Shown here: positions 49,120 to 61,485 of the stretch, in pieces
How the letters are laid out: every line of letters begins with the position of its first letter
Position numbering within the stretch: position 1 is the stretch's first letter
Translations under genes and position numbers: made by a program
Notes under the pieces: model-generated
Databases searched by the model: none
Seen by the model: the letters and a program-made list of their open reading frames with translations, nothing else
What the model was told of the DNA's origin: nothing
Origin: Mermis nigrescens
Lineage: Eukaryota > Nematoda > Enoplea > Mermithida > Mermithidae
Assembly: GCA_036768485.1 (NCBI GenBank)
Contig: JAVLUZ010000081.1
Span: 248,001 to 312,000, forward strand
DNA: 64,000 bases
Direction: 5' to 3'

Positions 49120-50205
49120 ATATATAAATAAATAAATAAATGAATAAATACATGAATAAAGAAATAAATAAATAAAAAGGGTTTGCATCAGCCAGAAAAA
49201 CGAATTTCCCGCCCTCCCAGAAAAGCAAAACTCCCGCCAGAATTCAATTTTTGAATCTTCCTCTATTTTTTTCTAAATTTTTTGATGCCAATGGATATTG
49301 CTCGATGAGGATCGTTTAAAAATGGTGTTTTTTAGCCATACCACCGTTTTCGAGGTCATTGTTTCTACCTGCGTTTTAACCATTTCGTCCAAATCTGTCA
49401 AAATATTGAGGCGTTAAATGAATGTCCGTGCACTTAACTGCCTTATCAGTTAAATGCAAATTCGAAAATTTCGTTGTATGTTTCAAAATACAGACTTCGT
49501 ATTCTGATTGAAATTTAATCATTTCATGTTTGTGATATCATAGGGAGCGCGTTAGCGCGTTCCTATAATATACATGGGTACCCCTAACACCTGTGCACCT
49601 TCCTGCAGGTATGACGAGACATATCTTGCAGGTGCGCTTTTTTTAAAAGATAGATATTAACAAATTCACAGTGCATGTTTGTTTTTCTCTACACTCCGTG
49701 CCCAGCTTGTAATGAGCGCGTAAAGCTTATGTTGAAAATTCAAATTCCTATCTATTGCTTGCGGAAGGCCATTTTTTAAAATGTAGTTCGTGGTCTGTAG
49801 GTCACGAATCTGTACTTATAATTTTTTACAATGATTGGTTCTAGCTATACAGTAAAACAAATAACGAATATAATTTTTTTAAGGACGCCGCCCATAAACA
49901 ATTGAATTCAATGACCTGATAAAATCTACAGCAGTTTTAATATAGAGCATTAGTCCTCCGAAAAATGCATTTTTTGTTTTTTAGAAATTTGCGCTGGTTC
50001 TTGAGTAACAGCATGCTAAATGTAAAAAAACTGGGTTTATAGAAATACGTTCTTGTCAGTTTTTTGACTGCTTTCTTCTCTGGTTATAAGTCGCGCACTA
50101 AAATCACTAAAATAAAATAAAATCCTAAAGCGTACAGATCCGTCTAAACCAGCAATAATCGAGCGTAATATTATCAAAGGCTCAGAAAAAGTCAACAGAA
50201 AAATT
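48962..50205. other. Intron 14, proximal part
   Basis: It includes an (AAAT)n microsatellite (49060-49165), a family D remnant on the - strand (49195-49385) and a unit of the 130-bp repeat (49680-49850). No exon was seen. Confidence 0.5.
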
Positions 50206-50222
50206 NNNNNNNNNNNNNNNNN
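50206..50222. other. Assembly gap
   Basis: Seventeen N bases. The gap falls inside a SINE copy, so sequence is missing here. Confidence 0.99.
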
Positions 50223-50425
50223 AGCCCGGGTTTAATTCCAGCCGACAGCGTTTTATTTTGCGCACTTACTGTAGTATGTCCCAGTACTGATTAAATGCCT
50301 AAATTAAATTTATGTGGACGGATTAGTGCATTAAAAATGGAAGAATTCCAGTCACTCGCCCTCACTGAGCTAATCTGCCGAATTACAGTAATTCGTCTTG
50401 TTCGCTTACTGTAGCCTTTAAAAAA
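50223..50425 (+). mobile_element. tRNA-derived SINE, 5' part lost in the gap
   Basis: A B-box-like GGGTTTAATTCCAGCC begins just after the gap. The body (GCGCACTTACTGTAGTATG... TGTGGACGG) matches 50759-50970. Confidence 0.6.
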
Positions 50426-50696
50426 TTGACTAAAAAGCTCTCAAATAAATGAAACAGACTATAGTCTGTTTCATTTATCCGAGAGCTTTTTCAGCAAATC
50501 TTTTCCGAAGCTACAGTAACTCAACGTTCTCTACTTACTGTAGGTCAATTACAGATCACTGTAACTACATGAGAACGGAGGGTTTTTCAATGAAATTTCA
50601 GGCATAATTTATTCTCGTCTTCCAGCAGATCATTCAACATGCGGATGGAATTCATGCATTAAGCTTGTCATAAATAAACTGTTAGACCGAAAACTT

Positions 50697-50970
50697 CCGC
50701 TTAGCGTAGTAGTAGAACACCTGTTTGTCGTCGAAGCAACACGAGTTCTATTCCTGCCGCAAGATTTTTATTTAGCGCACTTACTGTAATATGTTACAGC
50801 ACTGTTTAGATGCTTGAATTAAGTCTATATGGACGGTTCAGTGTAAAAATGAAAGAATGGCGGCCGCTTGCACCCACTCAACTTTTCTGTCGAGTTACAG
50901 TAAATCAAGTAGATATGCATACTTTAACCCTCAAAAAAATTTACTGAAAAAGCTCTGGAATATATATCAG
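50697..50970 (+). mobile_element. tRNA-derived SINE
   Basis: The head has an A-box-like TTAGCGTAGTAGTAGAAC (50701-50718) and a B-box-like GAGTTCTATTCCTGCC (50743-50758) at tRNA-like spacing, followed by a body shared with 50223-50425. The tRNA fold is imperfect (GAGTTCTATTCC for GGTTCGATTCC), so it is not a tRNA gene. Confidence 0.65.
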
Positions 50971-52175
50971 ACCATTAATACGTGTACGTTTTGCATGCAA
51001 GTGTAACCTACTGCGCAAATAGGAATACTTCGTTAAATTCTTCCTTGTTACTGTGGCTTCAAAATTCATGAAGGCTTCTTCGAAAAAAAACAATTCCAAG
51101 AATGGTTTACTTATTTTTACCGCTGAAGGCTACATTTTGGTGGGGGCACAACCGAAATTGTTTGGAAATTTGAGTGGGACCAAAGAATGAATTAAAAAAA
51201 GGCGTTTTACGACCACTAGAGCTGAACACTTTGTAAATTTTGCTGAAATCACTCTAAAATGTTCAAAGTTCACTAGCAAATGCATAATCATCGCCGAAAA
51301 ATTGTTGTCATCCTTGCTTCTTGAACAAATCCTGTTTAATGCATTAAACCTGTACCCAGGTACGTATCCAGGGGGAGACAGGGGGCATGTGCCCCCCACT
51401 TTGTAATGAAATGTGAGAATGAGTTTTTCTTTTTCCTCTACTCCCTTTACTTTTTAGCCAAAAATCGCAAAGTATTTTCGGCGCTTCGCGCTGGATTTTT
51501 CAATTATAATTAGAGGCTATTCAGTCCCAAACGCATGGTTTAGACACTCCATTTTTGGTCTTTGTACAACCTAAAGCGTATTTTTCATCTATATATCTTC
51601 TGCTCTTCACAGGTTTTTATGCAGAAAATCAGATTTGTTCAAGAAGCAAGAAGGACAGCCGTTTTTTATCGATGATTATGAAGTTGCTAATAACTGACCA
51701 TTTTTAGGATAAATTCAGTACCGTGATTCGGCTGATTCTGTAAAAAATTTTAACGTTACGACTTGAAATTGAAGTGCTCTCTTTACTGAATTTTCTGGGG
51801 CTCTGTCCCGGACCCCGCTGAGGGGAGGGCGCTTGAGCGCGCCACTTAGACCTTCCCAGCCCTAAAAGAGAACTCATTCCTTAGACTCACCATATTTAAG
51901 GTGATGCGAAAATTCAAAATTAGTAAATGACAATGGGAAAAGGTAAAATCCGGAACCAGGACCAGGACCAGGACCGGGACAAAATGGTTAAAATCCGGAC
52001 AATCAATCAGGACCAGGACCAGGACCGGACTCAGGACAAATGGGTAAAATCCGGACAATCAATCAGGACCAGGACCAGGACCGGACTCAGGACAAATGGG
52101 TAAAATCCGGACAAACAATCAGGACAATGAAAAGATCAGGACAATGTATTAGATATGTAGGGTCGGACTAGCCAG

Positions 52176-52862
52176 CAGGCACGTAGCTGTGGGGGGACTG
52201 GGGGGTCCGGACCACACCTGAGCGTGGGGGGGGTTTGGAGGGTATGCACCCCCGGAAACCAAAATTCCCCCAGAAATCAAAATACCCCCCAGAATTCTAT
52301 TTTTGGGAATTTTTTTCGTTTTTTTCGCAATTTTTTGATGCCAATGGATAGTGCTTGATGAGAAACGTCGAAAAATGGTGTTTTTATCGCCATACCACCA
52401 CACCTGGGCGGATGTGGGGGGGGGGGTATGCACCCCCCAGAAACCAAAAATACCCCCCCCAGAATTCAATTTTTGAAAATTTTTTTCGCTTTTTTCGCAA
52501 TTTTTTGTTGCCAATGGATAGTGCTTGATGAGAAACGTCGAAAAATGGTGTTTTTATCACCATACCATCGTTTTTAAGGCCATTTTTTGACCATCAAAAA
52601 AATCTTGCACCCCCTCAGAAATTTCTTGCTGCCCACGTATGCATACCACCATTTTAAAGGTTATTTTTGACCTTCAAAAAAATCTTGCACACCCCCCCCC
52701 CAGAATTTTCTTGCTGCCCACGTATGGTCCGGACCCCCCCCCCAAAATTAAAAAAAAACCGGAAAAATAGGACTTTTTACACGTTATTTTGTGCTATTTT
52801 TGGTTTGGACCCCCCAAAATTGGTGTTGGTCCCCCCAAAATAGGGGGCCAGCTACGTGTTTG
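52176..52862 (+). mobile_element. hAT-like MITE (family C) with nested family D copies
   Basis: The start is CAGGCACGTAGC and the end CAGCTACGTGTTTG. The flanks are CTAGCCAG and GTAGCCAG (seven of eight). The normal 160-bp body is split at about 52215-52735 by family D units on the - strand (GTGCTTGATGAGAAACGTCG occurs twice). Confidence 0.75.
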
Positions 52863-53076
52863 GTAGCCAGGACCGGACAAAATGGGTAAAATCCGGACAA
52901 TTAATCAGGACAATTGGAGTGGGGTAGCTTGGTGGCGCTCATGGACCTTGGTGGCGGCGGTTGTGAACCCCCATCAGGCCCCCCTTTGGGCACACTCGCC
53001 TAGTTCTGTAACTACCCCACTCCAATTGTCCTGATTAATTGTCCGGATTTTACCCATTTTGTCCGGTCCTGGCTAG

Positions 53077-53236
53077 CAGGCACGTAGCTGGTCCTCCTAT
53101 TTTGGGGGGACCAACACCAATTTTGGGGGGTCCAAGCCAAAAATAGCACAAAATAACGTGTAAAAAGTCTCATTTTTCCGGTTTTTTTCGAATTTTGGGG
53201 TCCGGACCCCCCAGTCCCCCCACAGCTACGTGCCTG
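53077..53236 (-). mobile_element. hAT-like MITE (family C), intact
   Basis: Ends CAGGCACGTAGC/GCTACGTGCCTG with CTGGCTAG on both sides (53069-53076, 53237-53244). It is 160 bp and is the inverted counterpart of 52176-52862. Confidence 0.88.
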
Positions 53237-54521
53237 CTGGCTAGTCCGACCCTACATATCTAATACATTGTCCTGATCTTTTCATTGTCCTGATTGATTG
53301 TCCGGATTTTACCCACTTTGTCTGTCCTGGCCAGTCCGACCCTACATATCTAATACATTGTCCTGATTGTTTGTCCGGATTTTACCCATTTATCCTGAGT
53401 CCAGTCCTGGTCCTGGTCCTGATTGTTTGTCCGGATTTTACCCATTTGTCCTGAGTCCGGTCCTGGTCCTGGTCCTGATTGATTGTCCGGATTTTACCCA
53501 TTTTGTCCTGGTCCTGGTCCTGGTTCCGGATTTTACCCATACCCAATGACAATCTCTTTAGCCCCGAGCACGTGGTTAAAACGCTCAACATTCAGTCATG
53601 ATAGCCTAAGCTTATTTTGCATCCGTGTCTTGTTTTTCATAGGTTTTACGCAGAAAATAGATCCAAGCAAGAAGCGAGAATAACTTAAATTTTCTGGTGA
53701 TGATAATGAATTTTGATGATGAACTTTGACAATTTAGAGGCTGGATTTGAGAACCGAAATTCGGCTGGCTTTATAAAATTTTAACGTTACGATTATAAGC
53801 TTTAAGGTGTTCTTTTTACACTATTTTCCGGGGCTTTGCCCCGGACATCGTTGGGAAGGGGCTTGAGCGCGCCACTCCAGACCCCCAGCCCCAGAAGAAA
53901 GGTAATGTATAGCAAAATTTGCAAAGTGTGCAGCTCTGTGGTCGTAAAAATTTTTTCTCTAATTCATCCTTTGATTACCCTTGTTGTTTTAGAAATTTCG
54001 GAACAAAATCCTGGATACGGGCCTGCAAACCACTTATGGAAGAAACTCATTTTTTCACGCTTAAATCATTGCTTCACACTGCATGCATTTAATGTTGTAA
54101 TTTCGAAGTGGAAGAACTAATGAAATGAACGCATGCAAAAATATGAGAGAGAATTGCAATGCGAGATAGGTGCTGTACTGGGCTCATCACGAGCTGCTAG
54201 TTAGTTACCCAAATAATACACAGATGCTAGGTGGTGTGCACTTAAAAGGTAATATATACAACAACACACTTAGGAAACCGGAACCTATAGGGGCCGTTTG
54301 TTTTTGCCGGATGGTGCCAGTCGGGCCTATTATTTTGCTCATGTTTTTTGCGCATGGAAATGGAGTTGTTGCTATTTTAGCATAACTTTTTCACACATGC
54401 ACACTGGGGATATGGGGGGCCGCCTACTAGGACTTCTGGAAAGCATTTCCCTCAGCCGTTTTGGGACCAAACCTGTTGCCCGAACCATGAAAAAACATTA
54501 AATGATATTTAACAGACTATG

Positions 54522-54640
54522 CAGGGTGGCCATCACCCGGGAATCCGGGAGCATCCCGGGAAAAGCCCGGGAATTTTTTGGCACCCGGGAAACCCGTGAG
54601 ACCCGGAAAAAACCGGGATTTTCGTCAAGAAATTTAGTTT
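54522..54640 (+). mobile_element. hAT-like terminus (CAGGGTGGCC type), partial
   Basis: It begins CAGGGTGGCCATCACCCGGG and carries several CCCGGGA words. The matching far end was not found, so its extent is unknown. Confidence 0.45.
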
Positions 54641-54862
54641 GAACTCAGTTTTTGGAGGCCAAAAATATTGGATTACAATGTTACATTTTTTATCGCTTTT
54701 AGTATCATACTAGTTTACGTGTTTTGTATATTTTATCATGTAGCATTTATTTCCGTTTTTCTTCTCGCCCATTGTCACATCGTTGATTGCTATTTGTGAA
54801 TTATCTTTGCTTGATATAGCTAGTAGCTATTTGTAGTATTATTCGCTAAGACGTTTTTGCAA

Positions 54863-55280
54863 CAGTGTTTTTTTGTACTCGGCAAAGATTTTTCCCGATG
54901 TACAAAGACTTTTTCGGGACCGTCTTTGTACATGTACAGAGATTTTTGGGACGACTGAAATTGCAAAAAAAGGTCTGAAATTGCGCAAAATTTTCGGCGC
55001 TCATCGCCGAAATGAATAATTGTGTGTTCTATATATCTTTATAATGGCAAAGATTGCATTTCAAAGGGAAAAATGTCAAATTTTTCGCGCTTCGCGCCGT
55101 CATAAGACGATTCTTAGTCATTTTTGCCCTTAGAGACTCAGAAATTAACTAAAATACCCTATCAAAAGTCGAACAAGTCTGTTTTTGGGAAGATTTTCGA
55201 AGACAAAAACTGTAAAAAGATGTAAAATTCCCAAAAATTTTCGGCGCTTTACACCGATATAAGTAATTGTTTGTCCTATG
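54863..55280 (-). mobile_element. hAT-like family A copy, truncated
   Basis: It begins CAGTGTTTTTTTGTACTCGG (the reverse of the family right end) and continues through two GGCGC palindrome units. It breaks off near 55280, where an unrelated CACACCTGGGCAATG repeat begins. Confidence 0.7.
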
Positions 55281-55504
55281 CACACCTGGGCAATGCCCCA
55301 TATCGCCCTCAACCGGCAATCGGCCGGACCAATCCTGCAACGGGGCGAAGGGTCTCTCAGATGGGGGCTATGTTTTGTACATGGGCATAGATACATGCTG
55401 AAGGTCGATTGACAGTCTAAATATGACGCATTGAGAAGCAAATGAGCAATATACTAATGCTACCTATGTATCGAGTAACCTTTTTCCAAGTGCATGACAA
55501 CTCA

Positions 55505-57110
55505 AGATGACCCTTTTCTGAGAAGCCGTCCAACTTTTTTGTGGACCGACTAATCTATTTATGGGACCACCAACCTTTTTTGGGAACCGACCAACCTTTT
55601 TTAAGTGGCAGACAACCTTTTTTTGCGAACCGAACCAACCTTTTTAAGGAACCAGCCAACTTTTTTGGGAACCGACCAACCTTTTTGAGGGAGCAGGCAA
55701 CCTTTTTTGGAAACCAGCCAACCCTTTTCTTGGAAGCAGCCAACCCTTTTTCGGGAACTAACCTACCTTTTTAGAAACCAGCCAACCTTTTTGGGAACCG
55801 ACCAACCTTTTAAGACACCAGCCAATCTTTTAAGGGACCAGCCAACCTTTCTTGGGAACCAACCAACCTTTTTAAGGAACCAGCGAACCGACCAACCTTT
55901 TTAAGATAGCAGGCAACCTTTTTTGGAAACCAGCCAACCTTTTCTTGGAAGCAGCCAACCTTTTTTGGGAACTAACCTACCTTTTTAAGAAAACAGCCAA
56001 CCTTTTTTGGGGAACCGACCAACCTTTTAAGGAACCTGCCAACCTTTTTGGGGAACCAACCAACCTTTTTAAGGGAGGAGGCAACCCTTTTTAGGAACTA
56101 ACCTCCCTTTGCAAGAGCCAGCCAACCTTTTTGGGAATTCACCAACCTTTTTAGGAATGAGCCAACCTTTTTTGGGAAACGACTAACCCTTTTCATGGAA
56201 CCAGCCAACCTTTTTAAGGAACCATCCAACCTTTTTAAGGAACCATCCAACCTTTTTAGGGGACCGACCAACCTTTTTAAGGGAGCAGGCAACCCCTTTG
56301 GGAAGCAACCAACCTTTTCATGGGAGCAGCCAACCTTTTTTGGGGATTAACCTACCTTTTTAAGAAACCAGCCAACCTTTTTTGGGAACCGAGCCAAACC
56401 TTTTCGAAGGAACCAGCCAACCTTTTTCGGGAACCGACCAACCTTTTTAAGGGAGCAAGCAACCTTTTTTAGGAACTAACCTACCTTTTAAAGGAACCAG
56501 CCAACCTTTAATGGGGATTGACCAACCTTTTTTAGGAATAAGCCAACCTTTTTGGGAACCGACTAACCATTTTCAGGAAGCAGCCAACCTTTTTTAAGGA
56601 ACCATCCAACCTTTTTTGGGAACCGACCAACCTTTTTAAGGGAGCAGGCAACCTCTTTTGGGATGCAACCAACCTTTTCATGGGAGCAGCCAACCTTTTT
56701 TGGGAACTAACCTACCTTTTCAAGGAACCAGCCAACCTTTTTCACGAGCCAGACAACCTTTTCTCAAGAACCAGGCAACCTTGTTTAGAAAGCAGACAAC
56801 TTTTTATTCTAAAACCAGACTATGTACCATTTTTCAGAAACCAGGGAACTTTTTCAAGAACGAGGCAACTTTAATGAACCGGGCAACCATATTTCAGAAA
56901 CCAGAAAAGCTTAATTTTCGAAAACCAGGCAACTTTTCTCATGAGCCAGGCCAGACAATATTTTCTTTAAAAACCAGACAACCTTTTTCTGGAACCAGTC
57001 AGCCTTTTTCAAGAAGCAGGCAATCTTTTTCAGGGATCGGGCAACCTTTTTTCAGAAACCAGATAACCTCTCAAAAAACAGGTAACATTTTTAAAAAAGC
57101 AGGCCTATTC
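55505..57110 (+). repeat. 1.6-kb CCAACCTTTTT minisatellite
   Basis: Roughly 65-70 degenerate units of about 22-26 bases follow the pattern GGGAACC(A/G)(A/G)CCAACCTTTTT. Higher-order blocks of several units recur (for example GGAGCAGGCAACC... then ACTAACCTACC). Units become more diverged after 56780. All frames through it are repetitive and not genes. Confidence 0.9.
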
Positions 57111-57119
57111 TTGACTGTT

Positions 57120-57172
57120 TTTGAAATAGCTGGGGCACTGCCATCCTTAGGAAAATCCTACATCCGCCACTG
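57120..57172 (+). mobile_element. hAT-like family B terminus, other end not found
   Basis: TTAGGAAAATCCTACATCCGCCACTG at 57147-57172 is the family B right end. The array above may lie inside this element, but the left terminus was not located. Confidence 0.45.
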
Positions 57173-57180
57173 ATTCAGAA

Positions 57181-58317
57181 AGTTGCATAATTTAGTGTAA
57201 ATGAATAAGTTTCAAAAATTTCTGGTACTTCATGCAAGATGTAATTACGGCATTGCTTATATTCAGAAACCTGTAAAATTGAGCTTAAAAGGATTACAAA
57301 ATGTTTGTAATTTTCTTGCGCTTTGCGCCAAATCCAATTTCTGTTTTGCTTATCTTCAGAGAGCTTCGAGGGATAAAATTATAAAAACAGTCAAAAATTC
57401 CCATTACTTTGCTGCAAAGTTTTATAATGTGCATATTGATGCATTGTTTGTCCTAAAAAACTGCAAAATTGAGTTCAAAAGAGTAAAAACGCTAAAATTC
57501 TTCTCAAATCACTATTATTTATTTTATCACCACGAGCTAAAGATATGATTCCATGACGCAAAACACGTCAGAAAATGTCGATTTATCGCATAAGCTGGCT
57601 TATAAACGTTATATACATTTTCAAGATATTAGCAATTCTCTCTCCCTGAAATAAAATCCTGGCCAAGGGGCTGTTTAGATGTGGATCATATTATTTTTGA
57701 ATAGATCCACGATTTCTAGATGGGATGGGGTGGAGTAGAAATGACTTTTTTCGAAAAATAGCAAGAAATATTTTCAGCGATGTCAAAAGTTATGCTCAAA
57801 CCAGCGATGTTCACAGTCTGAGAAGTTTGCCCTACTATAATTTATTTAATAGTGCTTCTGTTACAAACAAGGATCTAAACAAGTAGAATTTTAAACATTT
57901 CAAGTCGAAATTCAAAGTTTTTCGTCGCATTTTAAGTATTGGCTTCAGAGTAAGTATTTTGAAAACGTTTAAAGTTTAAATGCTTAGAATCTCAATAAAG
58001 TATCAGTCCGACCTTGAATGTCAAAAATTTTGAAAATTTACATCACATATTTTCATTTTGCAAATTATGTTGGGCTATTGGAAAATAATGCCGAATCTGC
58101 GCTTATTTTTGAGAGCACTGTTCATTTTGTTTGAAGCTGATTTATACTTGAGTAACCCAGCTGTATAGCACGAAGCACGATACACTGCACGTCATCTAAT
58201 CTCCAGTCTACTGCTCATTTATATATCTAGGATTTTGCTTGGTAACATTTACGCGTTAAAATTAAATAAAATTAAATTATAATTAGTGCGACCGACGTTT
58301 GTTGCCTCAGTTTAAAC
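57181..58317. other. AT-rich stretch with worn repeat
   Basis: Block 57200-57550 resembles the 120-bp repeat units at 61080-61480 (GCGCTTTGCGCC). The 115-codon frame there is not recognised as a gene. The remainder shows nothing. Confidence 0.35.
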
Positions 58318-58764
58318 CACGCTTTTTTTATGCTCGGCAAAGATTTTTCCCGATGTACAAAGACTTTCCGGGACCGTCTTTGTACATATACAAAGATTTT
58401 TGGGAAGACAAAAATTGCAAAAAAGGTATAAAATTCGCAAAAAATTTTCGGTGCTTTGTGCCGAAATGAGTAATTGCGTGTTCTATATATATTTATAATG
58501 GCAGAAATTGCATTTCAAAAGGGTAAATTTCAAATTTTTCGGCGCTTCGCGCCGTTTTAAGACGATTTTTAATGATTTTTACCCTAAGAGACCCAGAAAT
58601 TAGCTAAAATACACTACCAAAAGTTCGAACAACTCTTTCTACCACACTAAAATCGATACTGTACCATATTATAGTACCCAAAAATTTGTGTGTACAAAAT
58701 GTATAAAGACTTTCGGGGACCATATTTATATATGTAAAAACGGACCTAGTACAAAAAAACACTG
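58318..58764 (-). mobile_element. hAT-like family A copy
   Basis: It runs from CACGCTTTTTTTATGCTCGG to GTACAAAAAAACACTG, with TATAGTACC and GGCGCTTCGCGCCG inside. The flanks (GTTTAAAC and GTCTGAGG) agree only partly, so the target duplication is uncertain. Confidence 0.75.
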
Positions 58765-59209
58765 GTCTGAGGTGGTTTTATAATCGGTTCACATTAATTC
58801 AAGAATTGTTATTCATGTATAAGATTTCTTGAAGTAGACTATATCTATTTATTAACATGAGAACACCTTCGGCCCAGCTTTTATTAGCACAACCCGCATT
58901 AGCATTGTTGCTAACTAATATTTTTTTCTGTTAGCACAGAGTGACTTACATTAGCACGCTCTTTTTTACCTGTATAACACATATGGTGTCAAAGGGTGCA
59001 TGTTCTTTTGTTTTTCAATACAGCTGTTTGAGAATGACGTGATATTCTGCAGATCAATGGTTTGTTTGTGTTATTGTCAGTACAATTAGATTTGAAGCAA
59101 TCAAAAAATTCACGCTAAGTCACAATTATTGACTTCTTAATGCTCAGTGGACACAGAAAGCTGAGACTTTCGTATCTATTACCACATCAGAAATGAAAAG
59201 GCAGTTGCC

Positions 59210-60206
59210 CAGGGGCGGATTTAAGGTTGGGGCGGGGAGTGGCGGCCGCCTCCCACCCATTGGCCAAAAATATTTGGCGAGATAAAGAATGGATATGCAA
59301 TTTGCAATGATTTTTGGCTATCAGTGACCATAATTTATAGAATTTTTCCGGGGCTACGCGCCGGATGATACCTATTAATGACATTTATTTACTTTCTTGG
59401 CGACCTGGAAGCACAGTTTTGTTCTGTATTCGGCAAAGATTTTTCCCGATGTACAAAGACTTTTTATGACCGTCTTTGTACATGTATAAAGATTTTTATG
59501 AAGACAAAAACTGCAAAAAAGGTCTGAAATTCGCAAATTTTCGGCGCTTCGCGCCAAAATTAGTAATTGCGTGTCCTATATATCTTTGTAATAACAGAAA
59601 TCGCATTTCGAAAGGAAAAATGTCAGAATTTTTGGGCGCTTCGCCCCGTTTTAAGACGATTCTTAGTGATTTTTGCCCTTATAAAACCAGGAATTAGCCA
59701 AAATACACTACCATAGGTCGAACAACTGTTTTTACCACACGAAAGTCGCTACCGTACTATATCATAGTACCCAAAAATTTGTGTGTTAACAATGAACAAA
59801 GAGTTTTAGGGACCATCTTTGTACCTGTACAAACGGACCTTGTACAAAAAATACTGCCTGGAATTTTCTGTTCATGTATATAGGTTTCAAAACAATTTTA
59901 ACAGCAGAAACAGCTATTTTTGCATAGTTTTCAATTAAGATTTTCGATGTTTTGCATCAAATGCTGTAAATACAGGAAATCAAGCAGTAAATCACGCTTC
60001 TAGATGTCTATCCGCCTCAATTTTACAAATTTTTCTGGCGCTTCGCGCCAGATTTTTGTTAAAGTCAAAAAATTTAATGATTTTTTCGCACAAAATTGTG
60101 TAAAATTTTAAAAGTTTAAGAAAAAATATTGCGTCAAAAGTGATTTTATGTAAAAGTATACAATGGGATACCGCCCCTCCTTAGAAAAATCCCAGATCCG
60201 CCACTG
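59210..60206 (+). mobile_element. hAT-like family B element with perfect 8-bp TSD
   Basis: The ends are CAGGGGCGGAT and ATCCGCCACTG. CAGTTGCC lies on both sides (59202-59209 and 60207-60214). It is 997 bp, of which 445 bp is a nested family A element. There is no transposase. Confidence 0.9.
59412..59856 (-). mobile_element. hAT-like family A element nested in family B
   Basis: The ends are CACAGTTTTGTTCTGTATTC and GTACAAAAAATACTG. The flanks are CCTGGAAG and CCTGGAAT (seven of eight). It contains the GGCGCTTCGCGCC palindrome. Confidence 0.85.
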
Positions 60207-60639
60207 CAGTTGCCATATACTAATTTAATCTGACAACAAACGCTACTGCGCTTTCTGTATGAATTGAATAATAAGTAAACAAACATTAGAAAGCTAATTT
60301 TGTTTTCAATGAGCAGAAAACAATGCGAAGTTGTCAGAAAGTAAATTATTTTGTGCTGGAAACCTTTAAACAAATAGACGAGGAAAATGCATAACCATTT
60401 AGATTACAAGAAGATTGACTGTGATGTGTTTGAATCGCGCAGTTGGGGCTAAATAAACAGTAAACATAATACTCAGCGTTAAGCGCCAAAAATTTCTTGG
60501 GATTTTTGCTGAAAAATACGTTAAAAATGCATAAAAATTACCACACTTTTGCTCTAAAAGGACTTTGTATCCGTGTGGTGTTAAAAACCGTGCTCCAACC
60601 AATTTTTCGTTTTCCGTTTGCTGTAGGCCAGGAATCAAA

Positions 60640-60692
60640 AAACAGCAGAAGCCAGAGCCAGAACCGGAGCTCCGGTCGATCCCTAATAAACA
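60640..60692 (-). mobile_element. hAT-like terminus (TAGGGATCGACCGG type), partial
   Basis: On the - strand it reads TAGGGATCGACCGGAGC, a YARNG-type end, followed by GGTTCTGGCTCTGGC. It resembles the terminus at 62727. No partner end was found. Confidence 0.4.
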
Positions 60693-61079
60693 TTGACAAA
60701 AATTCACGAATTCATTAGGGTCCAGTTTCGACCTTACGACTCACATGTTGAGAAATCAACCGTGAACTTAATTTAATCATAGATTTTTATGTCTGACTAC
60801 GAAATTGAGCATATAATTTTGATTTATTTGCAATTATTCTGTTTCATCGAAAATTTCTTGCAAAGAAGTGCTGGAAATGCTTTTATTATTGCGTATACTA
60901 ATTTTTTACCATATCCGAGCAGGCCCTTTCCCAAAACGGACCGCCTTCTCTCCAAAATAAAATTTTTTTCGAATCCACAAGTATCTCCCGGAAGAAAAAA
61001 TGATAAATTCCTGAATCGCGTCTAAAACATCGCCAAAACAGCTTTTTGAGGCAATTTTGAGCAAGAAAACGCAAATATT

Positions 61080-61480
61080 TTAGGCGCTTCGCGCTGAATT
61101 TATTGTTTATAGTGTATACAGTTCTGGTCTTATAAACCGCTCAAAATCACTCAAATTTGAGTTAGACATCGAGAGCATGTCAATTTTTCCAGCGCTTCGC
61201 GCAGGATTCGTTTTTCTGGTGTAGTTTTTATCTTCTACATTGCTCAAAATCGATCAATTTAAAGATATGATATGAAAAACATGAAGTTTTTTCTTATCGT
61301 TTATCTATAGCTTTTGTCTTCTATTCGATCAAAACTGCTCAAATTTGATTTATGACATGAATGACATAAATTTTATCCCGGCGCAAATTTTCGTTCATGT
61401 ATAATTTCTGTCTTCAAGCCCGCTCAAAACCACTCAAATTTGAGTTAGACATGAAGAAAATAATAAATTTTTTAGCACTC
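61080..61480 (+). repeat. Tandem repeat, about 120-bp unit with GCGCTTCGCGC word
   Basis: Three to four diverged units each contain a GGCGCTTCGCGC-like word, a CTTCT/GTCTT segment, CGCTCAAAA(C/T)CACTCAAATT and GAGTTAGACATG-like words. Family A follows immediately. Confidence 0.65.
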
Positions 61481-61485
61481 TGCAC

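Larger units (their letters stand above)
51140..53930. repeat. Complex direct and inverted repeat block
   Basis: Segments 51590-51850 and 53620-53885 are direct copies ending in GCGCTTGAGCGCGCCACT-like words. Between them, 52130-52935 and 53018-53290 are inverted arms around a spacer near 52936-53017. A 60-bp minisatellite (GGACCAGGACCAGGAC, AAATCCGGACAATCAAT) lies in opposite orientations at 51945-52140 and 53275-53550. Frames such as VLVLVLIDCPDF are translations of it. Confidence 0.75.

Noticed and set aside
50697..50770. Possible true tRNA gene
   Set aside because: A- and B-box-like words exist but no complete cloverleaf, and the body repeats at 50223-50425, so a SINE is more likely.
51846..53591. 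Frames with repeats such as VLVLVLIDCPDF and QDQDQDQ
   Set aside because: They are translations of the GGACCA minisatellite on both strands, without start context or domain.
55541..57173. Repetitive frames such as GTDQPFL and KRLDGSL
   Set aside because: They arise from the CCAACCTTTTT minisatellite; both strands give equally repetitive frames.
57201..57548. 115-codon frame on +
   Set aside because: It lies in a worn copy of the GCGCTTCGCGC-containing tandem repeat and shows no recognisable domain.
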